A stretch of DNA of 64,000 nucleotides, taken from the IMG/VR virus record IMGVR_UViG_3300023184_000028, positions 54,551 to 118,550 of that record; one strand, given 5' to 3'. This document shows positions 34,145 through 44,245 of the stretch, in pieces. Source of the stretch: a virus. The number at the start of each line of letters is the position of its first letter. Position 1 is the stretch's first letter. Under the pieces are notes generated by a model, which saw nothing but the letters and a program-made list of their open reading frames with translations, had not been told where the DNA came from and did no database searches. A program made the position numbers and the translations under genes.

Positions 34145-34900
34145 ATGGATGCAACACAACAATATGCTCAACAGAATTTCTCATTACCACACGATGTCGT
34201 AAAATTACCATCAGGTGGAGTATTTTATAAATCAAAGAAAAAGGTTATCAAAGTAGGGTATCTTACTGCTGCTGATGAAAATCTATTGATGGCGGGAGGA
34301 ACTATTGGAAACGATAGCGTTATTATGACACTCCTTCGTAGTAAAATATATGAATCTGATATTAAACCTGAGGAGTTATTACAAAGTGATATCCAAGCAA
34401 TTCTAATCTTCTTAAGAAACACTGCTTTCGGAACTGACTATGAGTTTTCAATTGAAGACCCCGAAACAGGTAAAATATTTAATTCCATTATATCTTTGGA
34501 GGAATTATTTTTAAAACAAACTGATGTTAAACCAAGTGAAGATGGTTCTTTATTAGCAACATTACCTAAATCAGGTATTTCTGTTAAAGTGAAACCTTTA
34601 TCTTTTGGTGAATTAAATGAGTTGGATAAAATGGCGGAATCATATCCACAAGGAAGAGTAGTTCCAAAACAAACTTGGAAATTACAACGAATGATTGTTG
34701 AAATGGATGGTAATTCAGACAAATCATATATTGTTCAAAATATTGAAACATTACCTATTTCAGATGCCAAATTTATTAGAAAATTTGTTGATGACAATGA
34801 GCCAGGATTAGACCTAAACAAAAAAATTATAGCCCCATCAGGAAAAGAGATATCTGTCAATATATCTTTTGGGGCGGAGTTCTTTCGGCCTTTCTTCTAA
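34145..34900 (+). CDS. T4 gp26-like baseplate hub-assembly / tail assembly chaperone protein
   Basis: The 251-residue protein resembles the T4 baseplate-assembly family (Pfam T4_baseplate; gp26/gp51 group). VKLPSGGVFYKSKKKVIKVGYLTAADENLLM opens the protein, followed by LLRSKI, DIQAILIFLRNTAFGTDYEF, ISVKVKPLSFGELNEL and a C-terminal INISFGAEFFRP. It lies immediately before the tape-measure gene, the place held by tail assembly chaperones in most tailed phages. A second frame (34833-35048) extends past its stop and is described separately. The gene has no TATTTAT motif close to its ATG and follows a terminator by three bases. Confidence 0.72.
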   Translation: MDATQQYAQQNFSLPHDVVKLPSGGVFYKSKKKVIKVGYLTAADENLLMAGGTIGNDSVIMTLLRSKIYESDIKPEELLQSDIQAILIFLRNTAFGTDYEFSIEDPETGKIFNSIISLEELFLKQTDVKPSEDGSLLATLPKSGISVKVKPLSFGELNELDKMAESYPQGRVVPKQTWKLQRMIVEMDGNSDKSYIVQNIETLPISDAKFIRKFVDDNEPGLDLNKKIIAPSGKEISVNISFGAEFFRPFF

Positions 34901-35048
34901 TTACCGAGAATCACAATCTAGAGAATACTATATCTGCACTAAACACTTAAACGTGTCTTATGCAGATTTTTGTGTTATGCCTATCTTTCTACGAAAATTC
35001 ATAATTAATGAATTAGTTACGGAAAACTCTCCACCACAAAATAAATAA
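34869..35048 (+). CDS. Out-of-frame extension of the tail chaperone (59 aa if started at TTG)
   Basis: The +1 frame relative to the chaperone gene is open from 34833 to a TAA at 35046-35048. Beyond the chaperone stop it encodes SNYRESQSREYYICTKHLN followed by VSYADFCVMPIFLRKFIINELV. This contains an MP..LRKF pattern that recalls the small proteins or frameshift tails of tail chaperones. The frame could be translated from TTG at 34869 or by +1 slippage: GGG at 34871-34873 can re-pair perfectly one base on, because 34871-34874 is GGGG. No ATG starts the frame before its mid-part (34977). Expression is inferred; the amino-acid pattern and position argue it is real. Confidence 0.6.
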   Translation: MGRSSFGLSSNYRESQSREYYICTKHLNVSYADFCVMPIFLRKFIINELVTENSPPQNK

Positions 35049-35052
35049 CTAA

Positions 35053-35061
35053 ATATTTATG
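35053..35061 (+). promoter_or_regulatory. TATTTAT-type promoter motif, tape measure
   Basis: ATATTTATG lies 16 bases before the tape-measure ATG and five bases after the stop of the chaperone extension. Confidence 0.4.
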
Positions 35062-35077
35062 TTAAATGTAATTTATT

Positions 35078-38000
35078 ATGCTTGAAGGAAAAAAAACAGA
35101 TACTACTTCATCAGAAGTAAAAGAAGCTCTACCAATATTTGGTGACTTTGATTTAGGTAAAGTTGCTGATGGATTAAATCCTGTGAATGCCGCGTTTAGG
35201 ATTCTTAACAGTAATGTCAATGTACTTAGTGAATCATTTCAAACAAAGTTAGTAGAATCTATTAATAAAATGGAAACTGCGGTTACCAGTTTAGCAATGA
35301 AGTTTGGTGGTAATAGGGAAATGGTTGGTGAAATTGAAAAGAGTCTTAGTTTAGCGAGAAGTAGTGTTGTATCATTAGGTGGTACATTAGATGATGTTGT
35401 AAATATTCAAGCGGGTGTAATTAAAGGATTACAAACTCAAACAATTTTAGATAAAGAATCTTATGGTGATTTATATGCCATTGGTAATTTAATTAATGAC
35501 GGTGCCAAAACCACTGCAGAATCAACTGCAAATTTAGTAAAACAATTTTCAGATGCTGGATATGGTTTATATAATATTAGCAAAGAAATGGGTACTATTA
35601 TTTCTAATGCTAGAGAAATTGGTGTTGCTACATCTGCGGTTTATAAACAACTTAGTGATAATATTGGTGTTGTTTCTTTATATAACTTTGAAAATGGTGT
35701 GCAAGGTATGGCCAAAATGGCGACTGAAGCTGCGGGATTAAGACTTAATATGGCAGATGTTTTAAAGGTCGCTGATAAAGTTTTTAACCCTGAAGATGCG
35801 ATACAAATGGCTGCTGATATGCAGAGGTTAGGTGTTAATGTAACTAGTTTATTAGACCCATATAAGTTAATGGATATGGGTAGAAATCATCCTGAAGAGT
35901 TACAAAAATCCATGGAAGAAATGCTTGGGTCTCTAACATATTTTGATGAAAAACAACAAGCTATAAGGATATTACCAAACGAACAAGGTAGATTAAGAAA
36001 AATTGCTGAGGCAATGGGAATGGGTGCAAAAGAAGCCGCTCAAATGGCGGTTAATTTTGCTGATATGGATAGAAAGATGAGTAAAATTAAATTCTCATCT
36101 GATTTTGCAACAGAAGAAGATAAACAATTAGTTGCACATATGGCACAAATTGGTGAAAAAGGTACACAATTTGAAGGTAAATATGTCGTTAATTTATTGG
36201 ACGAATCTGGTGAACCAACGTTAAAGGCGGTTGAAGAGTTAACTAAAGCCGATAAAGAGAGGCTCAAAAAAATGGAGGGGGATAAAGGTAAAAGTCCCAC
36301 TGAATTACAAATTGAGGCTAATAATTATCTTTCTAATATCAACAATAGTTTAAAGGCTAGAGAAGGGGTAGTCCCTACAGCAATGGCTGCATCAACATCT
36401 TTTCAAAAGATACAAAAAGGAATTTACGAAAGAGTTGACCCTGTAATAAAAGGTGTGGGTGCTGCTTATGGTATGGTGGAAAATAAGAAAGGTTATATTG
36501 ATGTAAAACCTGCCATTAGTAAAGCAGAAAAAGTTGCTGAGAATACTCTTGGAGGGTTTGTTAATGCTTTACAAAATGGGGAAACCGATACTAAAAAAAT
36601 ATTTAATAATTTAAAAGGTTCATTTAATGACTTGGTTACTGATTTTGGAAATGCTTCTAAAAAGATTGCTGAGTTCTCTAACAGAATATCAGAAGAAGGT
36701 GTAAAAAGTGGTAAATATTCTGAAACTCACAAATATGATGATTTAGTAAATAGTATTACTAATATGGTTACAACGGTGACAAACAAATTTGGTGTTATTT
36801 TATCAAATTCAAATACAACGCCAAATACTACAGTAGTAACTAATTCAAACTACACCCCAACAACTAACCCTAATTATCCTATTACACCTTCATCGTCACA
36901 ACCAGCACCTCCACCATCGTCAACAATAACAATACCACCGGCAAGTAATACTCTTCCCGTAATTAACGCTAATTATCCGGTATCGTCACAACCAGCACCT
37001 CCACCATCGTCAACAATAACAATACCACCGGCAAGTAATACTCTTCCCGTAACTAATGCTAACTATCAAATACCATCACAACCAACAACAAATACACCAC
37101 CACTAATACAAAGAATTACAACACCACAAACAAATAATGTTGGAGTTGCACCAACAACTAATAATTCTTTATCAACACAACAACAGTCACTTACCAATTT
37201 ATCTAAACTGTTTAAAGAAATTGATGATAATATTAATAATCTTTCTACTTCTAAGATTCAACAAAGTTCAATACCTTCTACAAGTATAGATTGGGTTAGT
37301 ATTATAAGTACGGGTAGTGCTTTAGGATTTGGTAATGCATTATCTAAATTTGAGAATCCTGGAACAATAAAAATGACATTGTATGGTGATAAAGCGGGAT
37401 TAGGGTTACAGATAAGTAATAGTGTTGGTAAAATGGAAAATACTATTGGTAATGCCATCACCGAATCTCAAAAGTCAAATACAAACGTAGTAACAAAAAC
37501 GGAAGTTAAAAAAGAAGAATCTTCTACACAAAAAAATACAATATCGGTACCTACTTCTTATACAACTCCTAACGAATTAAAAGGTGCGGTACAAAAACCA
37601 TTTATAGGACCAATACAACCTGAAAAAACATCCGTTATTACCGCAACACCTCCACCAACACCTGAACCTATTATAAATGTTGTAAAACCTAAAATTGGTG
37701 GTGAGGATGAAACATCGTTAATTTCTGAAATTGTAAGAAATGAAAATAATATTATAAATGAGGTAAAAGATTGGAAAACACCGATGGTATTGCCTGAGGA
37801 GACTAAGAAAGAAACAAATATGTTTTTATTACCATCAACTACGGAAAAACCTTATGATGTTAATACACCTTTAAAACCTAAAGAAGAAGAAAAAGAAAAA
37901 ACAATAACACCTACAGAAACTAAAACTATTGAGACGAAGCCGACAACCGATATTTTTGGTAGTTCTAATAAGTTAACTGATTCTATTGTTAATTTCTTAA

Positions 38001-39256
38001 ATAAAAATAAACCAGTAACAACTGATATTAAGGAATCCCCTATATCTCCTGTGGTTGATTTAAGTAAGATATCTGATAATTTAAAAACATTATTAACTGA
38101 AAAAACAATAACACCTGTATCCCCTCCATCACCTGAGCCTACAATAAAATTCACAATGCCTAAAATTGGTGGAGAGGATGAAACATCATTAATTTCTGAA
38201 ATAATAAGAAATGAAAATAATATTATAAATGAGGTAAAAGATTTGAGAACGCCAATGGCGTTACCGGAGGAACCTAAAAAAGAGAAAACGGCACCTGTTT
38301 TTAATATATTAAAACAAACTGAAAAACCTTACGATATTAAGGTACCTTTAAGACCAAAAGAACAATCAATTGAAAAAGAAATTAAAACGGTTGATACTGA
38401 ACAATCTAAAATCTTAAAATTTGAAAATGACTTTTTAGGTAATTTTAATAAAATGAATGAAACTTTGGATAAAGGTTTTAACTCTCAAGTTTCTTCTGCG
38501 GATTTAAGTAATAAAAATATTGAAAAAGATGGTGAAATTAAAACGCAGATATTATCAGCAAATGTGAAATTGAGTGATGATTTTACTAAAGGAATTTCTA
38601 ATATTACTAATATAGATAATAATCAAGTTAATCAAACACCAACTACTGAGTTAAAAATGACCGATGAGATTAAAAATCTATTAGGTAAAAATCAGTCTCA
38701 AACATTTGTTGAAAAACTAACTACTGTACCTCCAATATTAAATCCAACTATCAAATTACCTGATTATTTAAATAATGTTAAACCTGAGGGAGAAACGTCA
38801 ATAAAAGTAAAGGAAGATATTATTTCAACAACTAAAAAAACAACTGAACTTTTTAATGATATAAATAAAATATATAATCCAAGTTCATTAATTGCTAATT
38901 TAAATGAAAGTAATAAAGGATTATATAGTACTATTAATAAAGTTATTACACCTGTTAATGAAGGAAGCGTTACTAACGTTAAACCACCTGTAACTACTAC
39001 ACCAATATCTAATGTTATACCACCAGCAATTACAAATGTGTCTAATGTTACTAGAACTGAAACGGTAACCAAAGATGTAAATCATAAATTTGATGATATA
39101 AAGGGAGATATAACTATAAATGTACCTAATATGCCAAATTTAGAAGCCGCATTAAATAATCCTCAATTTATTGGAGACTTACAAAGAAAAATTGTTAATC
39201 ATGTTATAAATCAAAAAATATTAGAAGGGGCCGGTAACTATAGTTATAATGTTTAA
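35078..39256 (+). CDS. Tail tape measure-like protein
   Basis: The 1392-residue protein lies directly after the chaperone genes, the classical tape-measure position. The first ~530 residues are helical with alternating charged and small residues (INKMETAVTSLAMKF, IGVATSAVYKQLSDNIGVVSL, AEAMGMGAKEAAQMAVNFADM) as in phage tape measures. Residues 590-720 are a Pro/Ser/Thr-rich region with a perfect 30-residue tandem repeat. The region from about 870 to 1100 holds two related units spaced 157 residues apart (PKIGGEDETSLISEI). No transmembrane helices were seen. Such proteins set tail length and sit inside the tube. T4 gp29 is 590 residues, so a longer tail is possible. Confidence 0.65.
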   Translation: MLEGKKTDTTSSEVKEALPIFGDFDLGKVADGLNPVNAAFRILNSNVNVLSESFQTKLVESINKMETAVTSLAMKFGGNREMVGEIEKSLSLARSSVVSLGGTLDDVVNIQAGVIKGLQTQTILDKESYGDLYAIGNLINDGAKTTAESTANLVKQFSDAGYGLYNISKEMGTIISNAREIGVATSAVYKQLSDNIGVVSLYNFENGVQGMAKMATEAAGLRLNMADVLKVADKVFNPEDAIQMAADMQRLGVNVTSLLDPYKLMDMGRNHPEELQKSMEEMLGSLTYFDEKQQAIRILPNEQGRLRKIAEAMGMGAKEAAQMAVNFADMDRKMSKIKFSSDFATEEDKQLVAHMAQIGEKGTQFEGKYVVNLLDESGEPTLKAVEELTKADKERLKKMEGDKGKSPTELQIEANNYLSNINNSLKAREGVVPTAMAASTSFQKIQKGIYERVDPVIKGVGAAYGMVENKKGYIDVKPAISKAEKVAENTLGGFVNALQNGETDTKKIFNNLKGSFNDLVTDFGNASKKIAEFSNRISEEGVKSGKYSETHKYDDLVNSITNMVTTVTNKFGVILSNSNTTPNTTVVTNSNYTPTTNPNYPITPSSSQPAPPPSSTITIPPASNTLPVINANYPVSSQPAPPPSSTITIPPASNTLPVTNANYQIPSQPTTNTPPLIQRITTPQTNNVGVAPTTNNSLSTQQQSLTNLSKLFKEIDDNINNLSTSKIQQSSIPSTSIDWVSIISTGSALGFGNALSKFENPGTIKMTLYGDKAGLGLQISNSVGKMENTIGNAITESQKSNTNVVTKTEVKKEESSTQKNTISVPTSYTTPNELKGAVQKPFIGPIQPEKTSVITATPPPTPEPIINVVKPKIGGEDETSLISEIVRNENNIINEVKDWKTPMVLPEETKKETNMFLLPSTTEKPYDVNTPLKPKEEEKEKTITPTETKTIETKPTTDIFGSSNKLTDSIVNFLNKNKPVTTDIKESPISPVVDLSKISDNLKTLLTEKTITPVSPPSPEPTIKFTMPKIGGEDETSLISEIIRNENNIINEVKDLRTPMALPEEPKKEKTAPVFNILKQTEKPYDIKVPLRPKEQSIEKEIKTVDTEQSKILKFENDFLGNFNKMNETLDKGFNSQVSSADLSNKNIEKDGEIKTQILSANVKLSDDFTKGISNITNIDNNQVNQTPTTELKMTDEIKNLLGKNQSQTFVEKLTTVPPILNPTIKLPDYLNNVKPEGETSIKVKEDIISTTKKTTELFNDINKIYNPSSLIANLNESNKGLYSTINKVITPVNEGSVTNVKPPVTTTPISNVIPPAITNVSNVTRTETVTKDVNHKFDDIKGDITINVPNMPNLEAALNNPQFIGDLQRKIVNHVINQKILEGAGNYSYNV
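36892..37052 (+). repeat. 90-base direct repeat in tape-measure gene
   Basis: A 71-base block at 36892-36962 recurs identically at 36982-37052, a period of 90 bases (30 codons). It encodes SSQPAPPPSSTITIPPASNT twice. Identity at the DNA level suggests a recent duplication. Confidence 0.85.
37688..38285 (+). repeat. Two diverged coding repeats in tape-measure gene, 471-base period
   Basis: The unit beginning PKIGGEDETSLISEI, followed by RNENNIINEVKD, occurs at 37688 and again at 38159, exactly 157 codons apart. Similar flanks (PEP before; EKPYD and PLKPKE after) show that more than the core was duplicated. Confidence 0.75.
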
Positions 39257-39271
39257 AAAACAATTAACAAT

Positions 39272-39280
39272 CTATTTATT
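39272..39280 (+). promoter_or_regulatory. TATTTAT-type promoter motif, OmpA-domain baseplate gene
   Basis: CTATTTATT lies 15 bases before the ATG at 39296. The three giant/wedge genes downstream overlap and probably share this transcript. Confidence 0.4.
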
Positions 39281-39295
39281 ATAAAAGAATTATAA

Positions 39296-42200
39296 ATGCC
39301 AAGTAGTTTAGATTTTTCATCAACCGAAGCTTTTAGGAATAGATGTCTCACTAAGAATTTATCCCCTTATACAGTACCTGGCGTCTATGCACCACCATCT
39401 ATAACAAATATAGTACAAGAGATAGTACAAACAGTTTCATCTGTTATTGACTCACCTGATAACCTTATAGCAAATGACCCATTTGCAGATGTTTTATATC
39501 CATTAAATCTTTATGGCCCTGATGGTGGGTATGATAAAAATATTAATGTTGGCGGATTGAGTAATACTCGGTCTAACGCTGGTCCATATGACTATAGTGA
39601 TGCTAAATTACCAAGATTAAGTCTAAATACCGAAAGTTTAATACCGTCTTTAAATAAATACGGTTCTTTAACACCAACAGATTTAATATCCATTAATAAT
39701 ATTCAATCTGTACCTACGTTTGTACAATACTCAGACCCACTAAGTTTTATACCATCAACATATACGCCTTATGAAATTTTATTAAATAATGATAACGCTG
39801 TTGGTGATAATGGTAGTTTATCTCAAGATTCATATATTGCTCAATTAGGTGCAAAACAACTTAAAAAAGATTTTGAAGATAGAATTGCTAGAGAGATTTA
39901 TAGAAATTCGGTAGGTAGAGTTAATTTATTAAATGCCGTTGGTAATCCATTACAGGCAATACAAATTTTACAAGGAAAGACACCTTTAATTGAAAAAAAT
40001 TGGACTATCTCAAGACCAAGTAATTATATTTTTAGAGCAGCTGATTTTATTGCCAGATTGGGGGGAGCTTATTATCCTGCATCTGTAATACCCGGTGATT
40101 ATTTTACGGCCGACGACCATAATTTAAGTTTATTTGGGCAGATATCAAAAGCATTCAATGGAGGGAAAGACCCAAGATTATCATATGATGATGAGGGAAA
40201 TCCTAAAGGAAGTAGCAGTACAAGTAAATTAATAGGTAGATTTTATTCAAGACCATCACCGTCTCAATTATTTCTTGATAATACAGGTCAAGGACAAAAA
40301 TCACAATTATATTATAATTTAGGATTTAATAGATATGCTCCTGATTATAATAAATCTATTTTTGGTGAGATTAGGGATAAAATTAATCAATCAATAGACA
40401 ACCCAACTAAAGGGGGTTACTATGTTGGTACAAAACAATTAGACGCTTCTTATATTAATTCACCAGCTGGTGATGTGCCTATTGACCCTTGGGGTAGAGA
40501 AATGCAATCATCGGTTTATGGTCCTGACAAATTATATAAAACATTTGAAGGTAATCTTATTGATGATAACTATAAAATTGGTTTAGGGGGATTGGCTATT
40601 ACAAGTGATGAAGTAAGAGGAGAAACGGGAGGATTAGTTTGGACTTCACCAAAATATAACGTTGTTGGAAAAGAAGCGATGATTGGAGGTGACTTATCTA
40701 AAAATTATACAAGAAATAATTTCTCATCAAAAATAACATCAATTTTTTTAACTGATAATTTTACATTTAAACAAGGTTCAATATTAGATAATACACAAAG
40801 AATAGTTGACTCAACACCTAGAAGTACTAGAAGATTTTCACATGCGGGTAACGCAATTAATCAATTGAGTAAAGTATTTCATGATGGGTATAAAGAAATA
40901 ACTAAAGGTTCAAAAATTCAAGGGTATATTAATCCTGCAAAATCAGTATATAGTGGTACTAATGTTTATTGTAGAGTATTTGCTAAAGACACCCCTTATT
41001 ATCAGTATTCCGATTTACAAAAAACTGATGGTAATATAAGAAAATATACATATTCTGTTTTAGATAATACATTCAATCTTAATATTGCACCAACTAAAGG
41101 ACCTGGGTCAACAAATATCGTTGATGGTAAAGTTAAAAAATATATGTTTTCTTTAGAAAATTTGGCATGGGCGAGCTCAAAAAGAAGTGGGGTTTCAGTT
41201 TCAGATTTACCGGCTTGTGAAGTAGGACCTAATGGGGGTCGTATTATGTGGTTCCCACCATATGATATTAGTTTTAGTGAAACTGTATCACCAACATTTA
41301 AAGGACAAGATTTTCTTGGAAGACCCGAACCTGTTTATACCTATACAAGCACAAAAAGGTCAGGACAATTAAGTTGGAAAATAATTGTTGACCACCCATC
41401 AATATTAAATGTTATTGCAAATAAGGAATTACAAAACAATCCAAATGCGGATAATATCATAGAATCTTTTATTGCGGGATGTTTGAAATATGATATATAT
41501 GAGTTGGCTAGGAGATGGAATCAAATTAGTCCAAACGAATTATTTGTATTACAAGAAACTATCAAAAAGAACAATCCGAAAGTAGAATATGTTGCTGCGG
41601 TTGCTGGAGACCTACCAACTACTAAAGATGTTACAAATACTATAGTTACACCTATAAGTGTACCTAACTTAAAGAATTATGAAGGATTTGGATATTATTT
41701 TGATAATGATACACCAAATCCCAATACTTATGCGACTACATCCACAAGTAATTGGAATACATTATATAATACCTATATACAAAATATTGATTCATATAGT
41801 GCGAAAGCACCTACTGATAAATTAAAAGATGCGGTAAGAACATTTTTTTATTCTGCAATAACGTATAACTACGAACAAACAAATGCCTTATATAGAGATA
41901 TTGAAAAATATTTTAATGATTTTAAACAAAATCCTGATTCTACCACACAACCATTAGTTACAATTACTTTGGTTGGAAGTGCATCTGCTGTGGCGTCTAA
42001 TCAATATAATGTTAATTTATCTGCAAGAAGAATTAATTCTGTTGTAAATTACTTATCGGGAGATAGTTTCTTATCTCAATACATTCAGAATGGACAATTA
42101 AAAATTGTGAATGGTGGTGCACAAGGTGAGGATTATACGGCAACAACAATGGCTAATTCAGGGTTTCCTGTAGATAGTATTGATTGTACTCAATTATCAA

Positions 42201-44245
42201 AAAATGCAACTTTATTTGAAAAAAGATATTCAGTAAATGCGATGGCTTGTAGAAGAGTAGCAATTTCAGATATAACATATAGTACTCCCGACCCAAAACA
42301 AACTGTTAGTACAACAAAAGAAAATACTAGTCCTGGAAAACAAGGGACTCCCGAATATTGGACTTCCACACCACAACCTGATACAATAACAACCCAACAA
42401 AGAATTAAAGAAGGTATTAGTAAAGAAGTTTTAAGAAAATTATTATCTGAATGTGATTATTTTGAAGTATTAAAAGAAAATGACAGTATGATTTATAGTA
42501 AATTACAAGATAAATTAAAATTTTTTAATCCTGCATTTCATTCTATAACACCTGAAGGATTAAATTCTAGACTAACATTTTTACAACAATGTATGAGACC
42601 TGGAGATACAATACCATCAAAAGACAAAGATGGTAAGGATGTTTATAATGATGCTAGAAATACAGCCTTTGGTGCCCCTCCTGTGTTAGTGTTAAGAATT
42701 GGGGATTTTTACAATACTAAGATTATACCACAAAGTATGAATATCACATATGACCCATTGTTATTGGATATGAATCCTGAAGGTATTGGGGTTCAACCAA
42801 TGATTGCAAAAATTAGTTTAAATTTTGAAATAATAGGTGGTGAGGGATTAAAAGGTCCTATTGATAAATTACAAAATGCTTTGTCATTTAATTATTATGC
42901 AAATACAGAAATGTATGATGAGAGGGCAGATGCTACAGACGATTCTTATCAACAGATAGATAATGATTTAGTTAAAGCGATTTTAGATAATTCTGATTAT
43001 GTTGTTGGTATTAATAACTTAAATAACGAACTTGAAAATGAGGGAGGAAATACTATAGGTATTATACAAGAAAGATTTGTAGATAATACGGGTATCAGTG
43101 GAACCACGACGTATCAGAAAATAATGGATTCCTATTATGATGCGGGGCAATCATACTTAAATTCGTTTTTTAATAAATCAAAAGAAATTATATCTCAATA
43201 TAACATACCATTATTTACTCTTTTTTCTTTAGAAAGAAAATATTCACAAGGTAATGCTAGAGAATTTACATCACCATTTACTATGTTTATATATGGTAAG
43301 CCCGATAACGTACAACAAAATATTAACGATTTATTTGATAATATTATTGATGATATACAAAGAGTTAATAGTAAAACTGATGACGGAAATAGATTTATTG
43401 CGACCTTATTTAGATATAACTTTCCAAAGAAAAAAGTTATTAATGTTATTAAAACTAATTTAATTAATGAAGTTAATTCTGCAAAAGAAAAATTAATTAC
43501 TTCATTAAGTCAAGTAATTCAAGAATTGGTACAAAATCAACAAAATCTTGTAGGTGTTATGGCTAAATTGGATTTAGTTGATACACTAACAGATGGTTAT
43601 ATTAAATCTAACCAAAGCGCTCAAATATTTAATTTAACGGCAACAACCGAAGTACAAACAGGTTCTAATGCTGCCAACACTTACGATGAATTAGTTAATG
43701 ATTATAGTTCAGGTAGTACAAAATTATTTACATTCTACGTTAATTATTTAACAAACAATTTAATTAAGTATGGTTTTGATTTTGATGATATTAATCTTGT
43801 TTATAATCCTGATTTTATTTATCCTAATTGTGATGTTTGTACAAATTCTGAGAAAAGATTTTTTACAGGAATGAGTAATATACTTTTAAATGAAACAAGT
43901 TATAATTCTTTTAGGAGTCATGTCATTACCAGTGATATTGCTAATGAAAATTATAATGGATTTACTCCCTTAACGGTCTTTGATTTATTTTATTCAGGAA
44001 GAAAAATCGTTTATGATACTGAATATAAGTTAGAACAAGATTTCTTTTTGAATAAAATTGAAACTGAATATAATAAAAATTATAAAGAATGGAATGCTTT
44101 TGTTAAAGGAAAGACAAGGAAGTTTTTATTCACAAACTATGTTGGAGGCACTCCAGTACAAGAAGAAAGGTTAAAAAATCTATATAAAGATGGTAATTCT
44201 AATACCAATAATAACGTTTTCAACGGTAAAACTAAATTTAACTAA
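39296..44245 (+). CDS. Giant baseplate-type protein with internal OmpA-like domain
   Basis: The 1649-residue protein is structural by context. Around residues 645-720 it has a conserved phage/injection-system pattern (GGRIMWFPPYDISFSETVSPTF, then GRPEPVYTYTSTKRSGQLSWKIIVDHPS). Residues about 886-965 look like an OmpA C-terminal peptidoglycan-binding domain: TITLVGSASA, NLSARRINSVVNYL and a short strand after it, with a ~50-residue loop. A further ~650 residues include PPVLVLRIGDFYNTKIIPQSM, a likely second copy of a tail-type beta domain. Its stop overlaps the ATG of the gp53-like gene. A role at the baseplate touching the cell wall is inferred. Confidence 0.55.
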   Translation: MPSSLDFSSTEAFRNRCLTKNLSPYTVPGVYAPPSITNIVQEIVQTVSSVIDSPDNLIANDPFADVLYPLNLYGPDGGYDKNINVGGLSNTRSNAGPYDYSDAKLPRLSLNTESLIPSLNKYGSLTPTDLISINNIQSVPTFVQYSDPLSFIPSTYTPYEILLNNDNAVGDNGSLSQDSYIAQLGAKQLKKDFEDRIAREIYRNSVGRVNLLNAVGNPLQAIQILQGKTPLIEKNWTISRPSNYIFRAADFIARLGGAYYPASVIPGDYFTADDHNLSLFGQISKAFNGGKDPRLSYDDEGNPKGSSSTSKLIGRFYSRPSPSQLFLDNTGQGQKSQLYYNLGFNRYAPDYNKSIFGEIRDKINQSIDNPTKGGYYVGTKQLDASYINSPAGDVPIDPWGREMQSSVYGPDKLYKTFEGNLIDDNYKIGLGGLAITSDEVRGETGGLVWTSPKYNVVGKEAMIGGDLSKNYTRNNFSSKITSIFLTDNFTFKQGSILDNTQRIVDSTPRSTRRFSHAGNAINQLSKVFHDGYKEITKGSKIQGYINPAKSVYSGTNVYCRVFAKDTPYYQYSDLQKTDGNIRKYTYSVLDNTFNLNIAPTKGPGSTNIVDGKVKKYMFSLENLAWASSKRSGVSVSDLPACEVGPNGGRIMWFPPYDISFSETVSPTFKGQDFLGRPEPVYTYTSTKRSGQLSWKIIVDHPSILNVIANKELQNNPNADNIIESFIAGCLKYDIYELARRWNQISPNELFVLQETIKKNNPKVEYVAAVAGDLPTTKDVTNTIVTPISVPNLKNYEGFGYYFDNDTPNPNTYATTSTSNWNTLYNTYIQNIDSYSAKAPTDKLKDAVRTFFYSAITYNYEQTNALYRDIEKYFNDFKQNPDSTTQPLVTITLVGSASAVASNQYNVNLSARRINSVVNYLSGDSFLSQYIQNGQLKIVNGGAQGEDYTATTMANSGFPVDSIDCTQLSKNATLFEKRYSVNAMACRRVAISDITYSTPDPKQTVSTTKENTSPGKQGTPEYWTSTPQPDTITTQQRIKEGISKEVLRKLLSECDYFEVLKENDSMIYSKLQDKLKFFNPAFHSITPEGLNSRLTFLQQCMRPGDTIPSKDKDGKDVYNDARNTAFGAPPVLVLRIGDFYNTKIIPQSMNITYDPLLLDMNPEGIGVQPMIAKISLNFEIIGGEGLKGPIDKLQNALSFNYYANTEMYDERADATDDSYQQIDNDLVKAILDNSDYVVGINNLNNELENEGGNTIGIIQERFVDNTGISGTTTYQKIMDSYYDAGQSYLNSFFNKSKEIISQYNIPLFTLFSLERKYSQGNAREFTSPFTMFIYGKPDNVQQNINDLFDNIIDDIQRVNSKTDDGNRFIATLFRYNFPKKKVINVIKTNLINEVNSAKEKLITSLSQVIQELVQNQQNLVGVMAKLDLVDTLTDGYIKSNQSAQIFNLTATTEVQTGSNAANTYDELVNDYSSGSTKLFTFYVNYLTNNLIKYGFDFDDINLVYNPDFIYPNCDVCTNSEKRFFTGMSNILLNETSYNSFRSHVITSDIANENYNGFTPLTVFDLFYSGRKIVYDTEYKLEQDFFLNKIETEYNKNYKEWNAFVKGKTRKFLFTNYVGGTPVQEERLKNLYKDGNSNTNNNVFNGKTKFN

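Noticed and set aside
34869-34877. Mu-type -2 frameshift site at the G-rich stretch
   Set aside because: It looks superficially like the Mu slippery site, but -2 re-pairing of the tRNAs would be mismatched; a +1 slip on GGGG pairs better.
34890-34983. -1 frame continuation of the tail chaperone
   Set aside because: It ends after about 20 codons and its residues do not resemble chaperone tails; the +1 frame is longer and has the better pattern.
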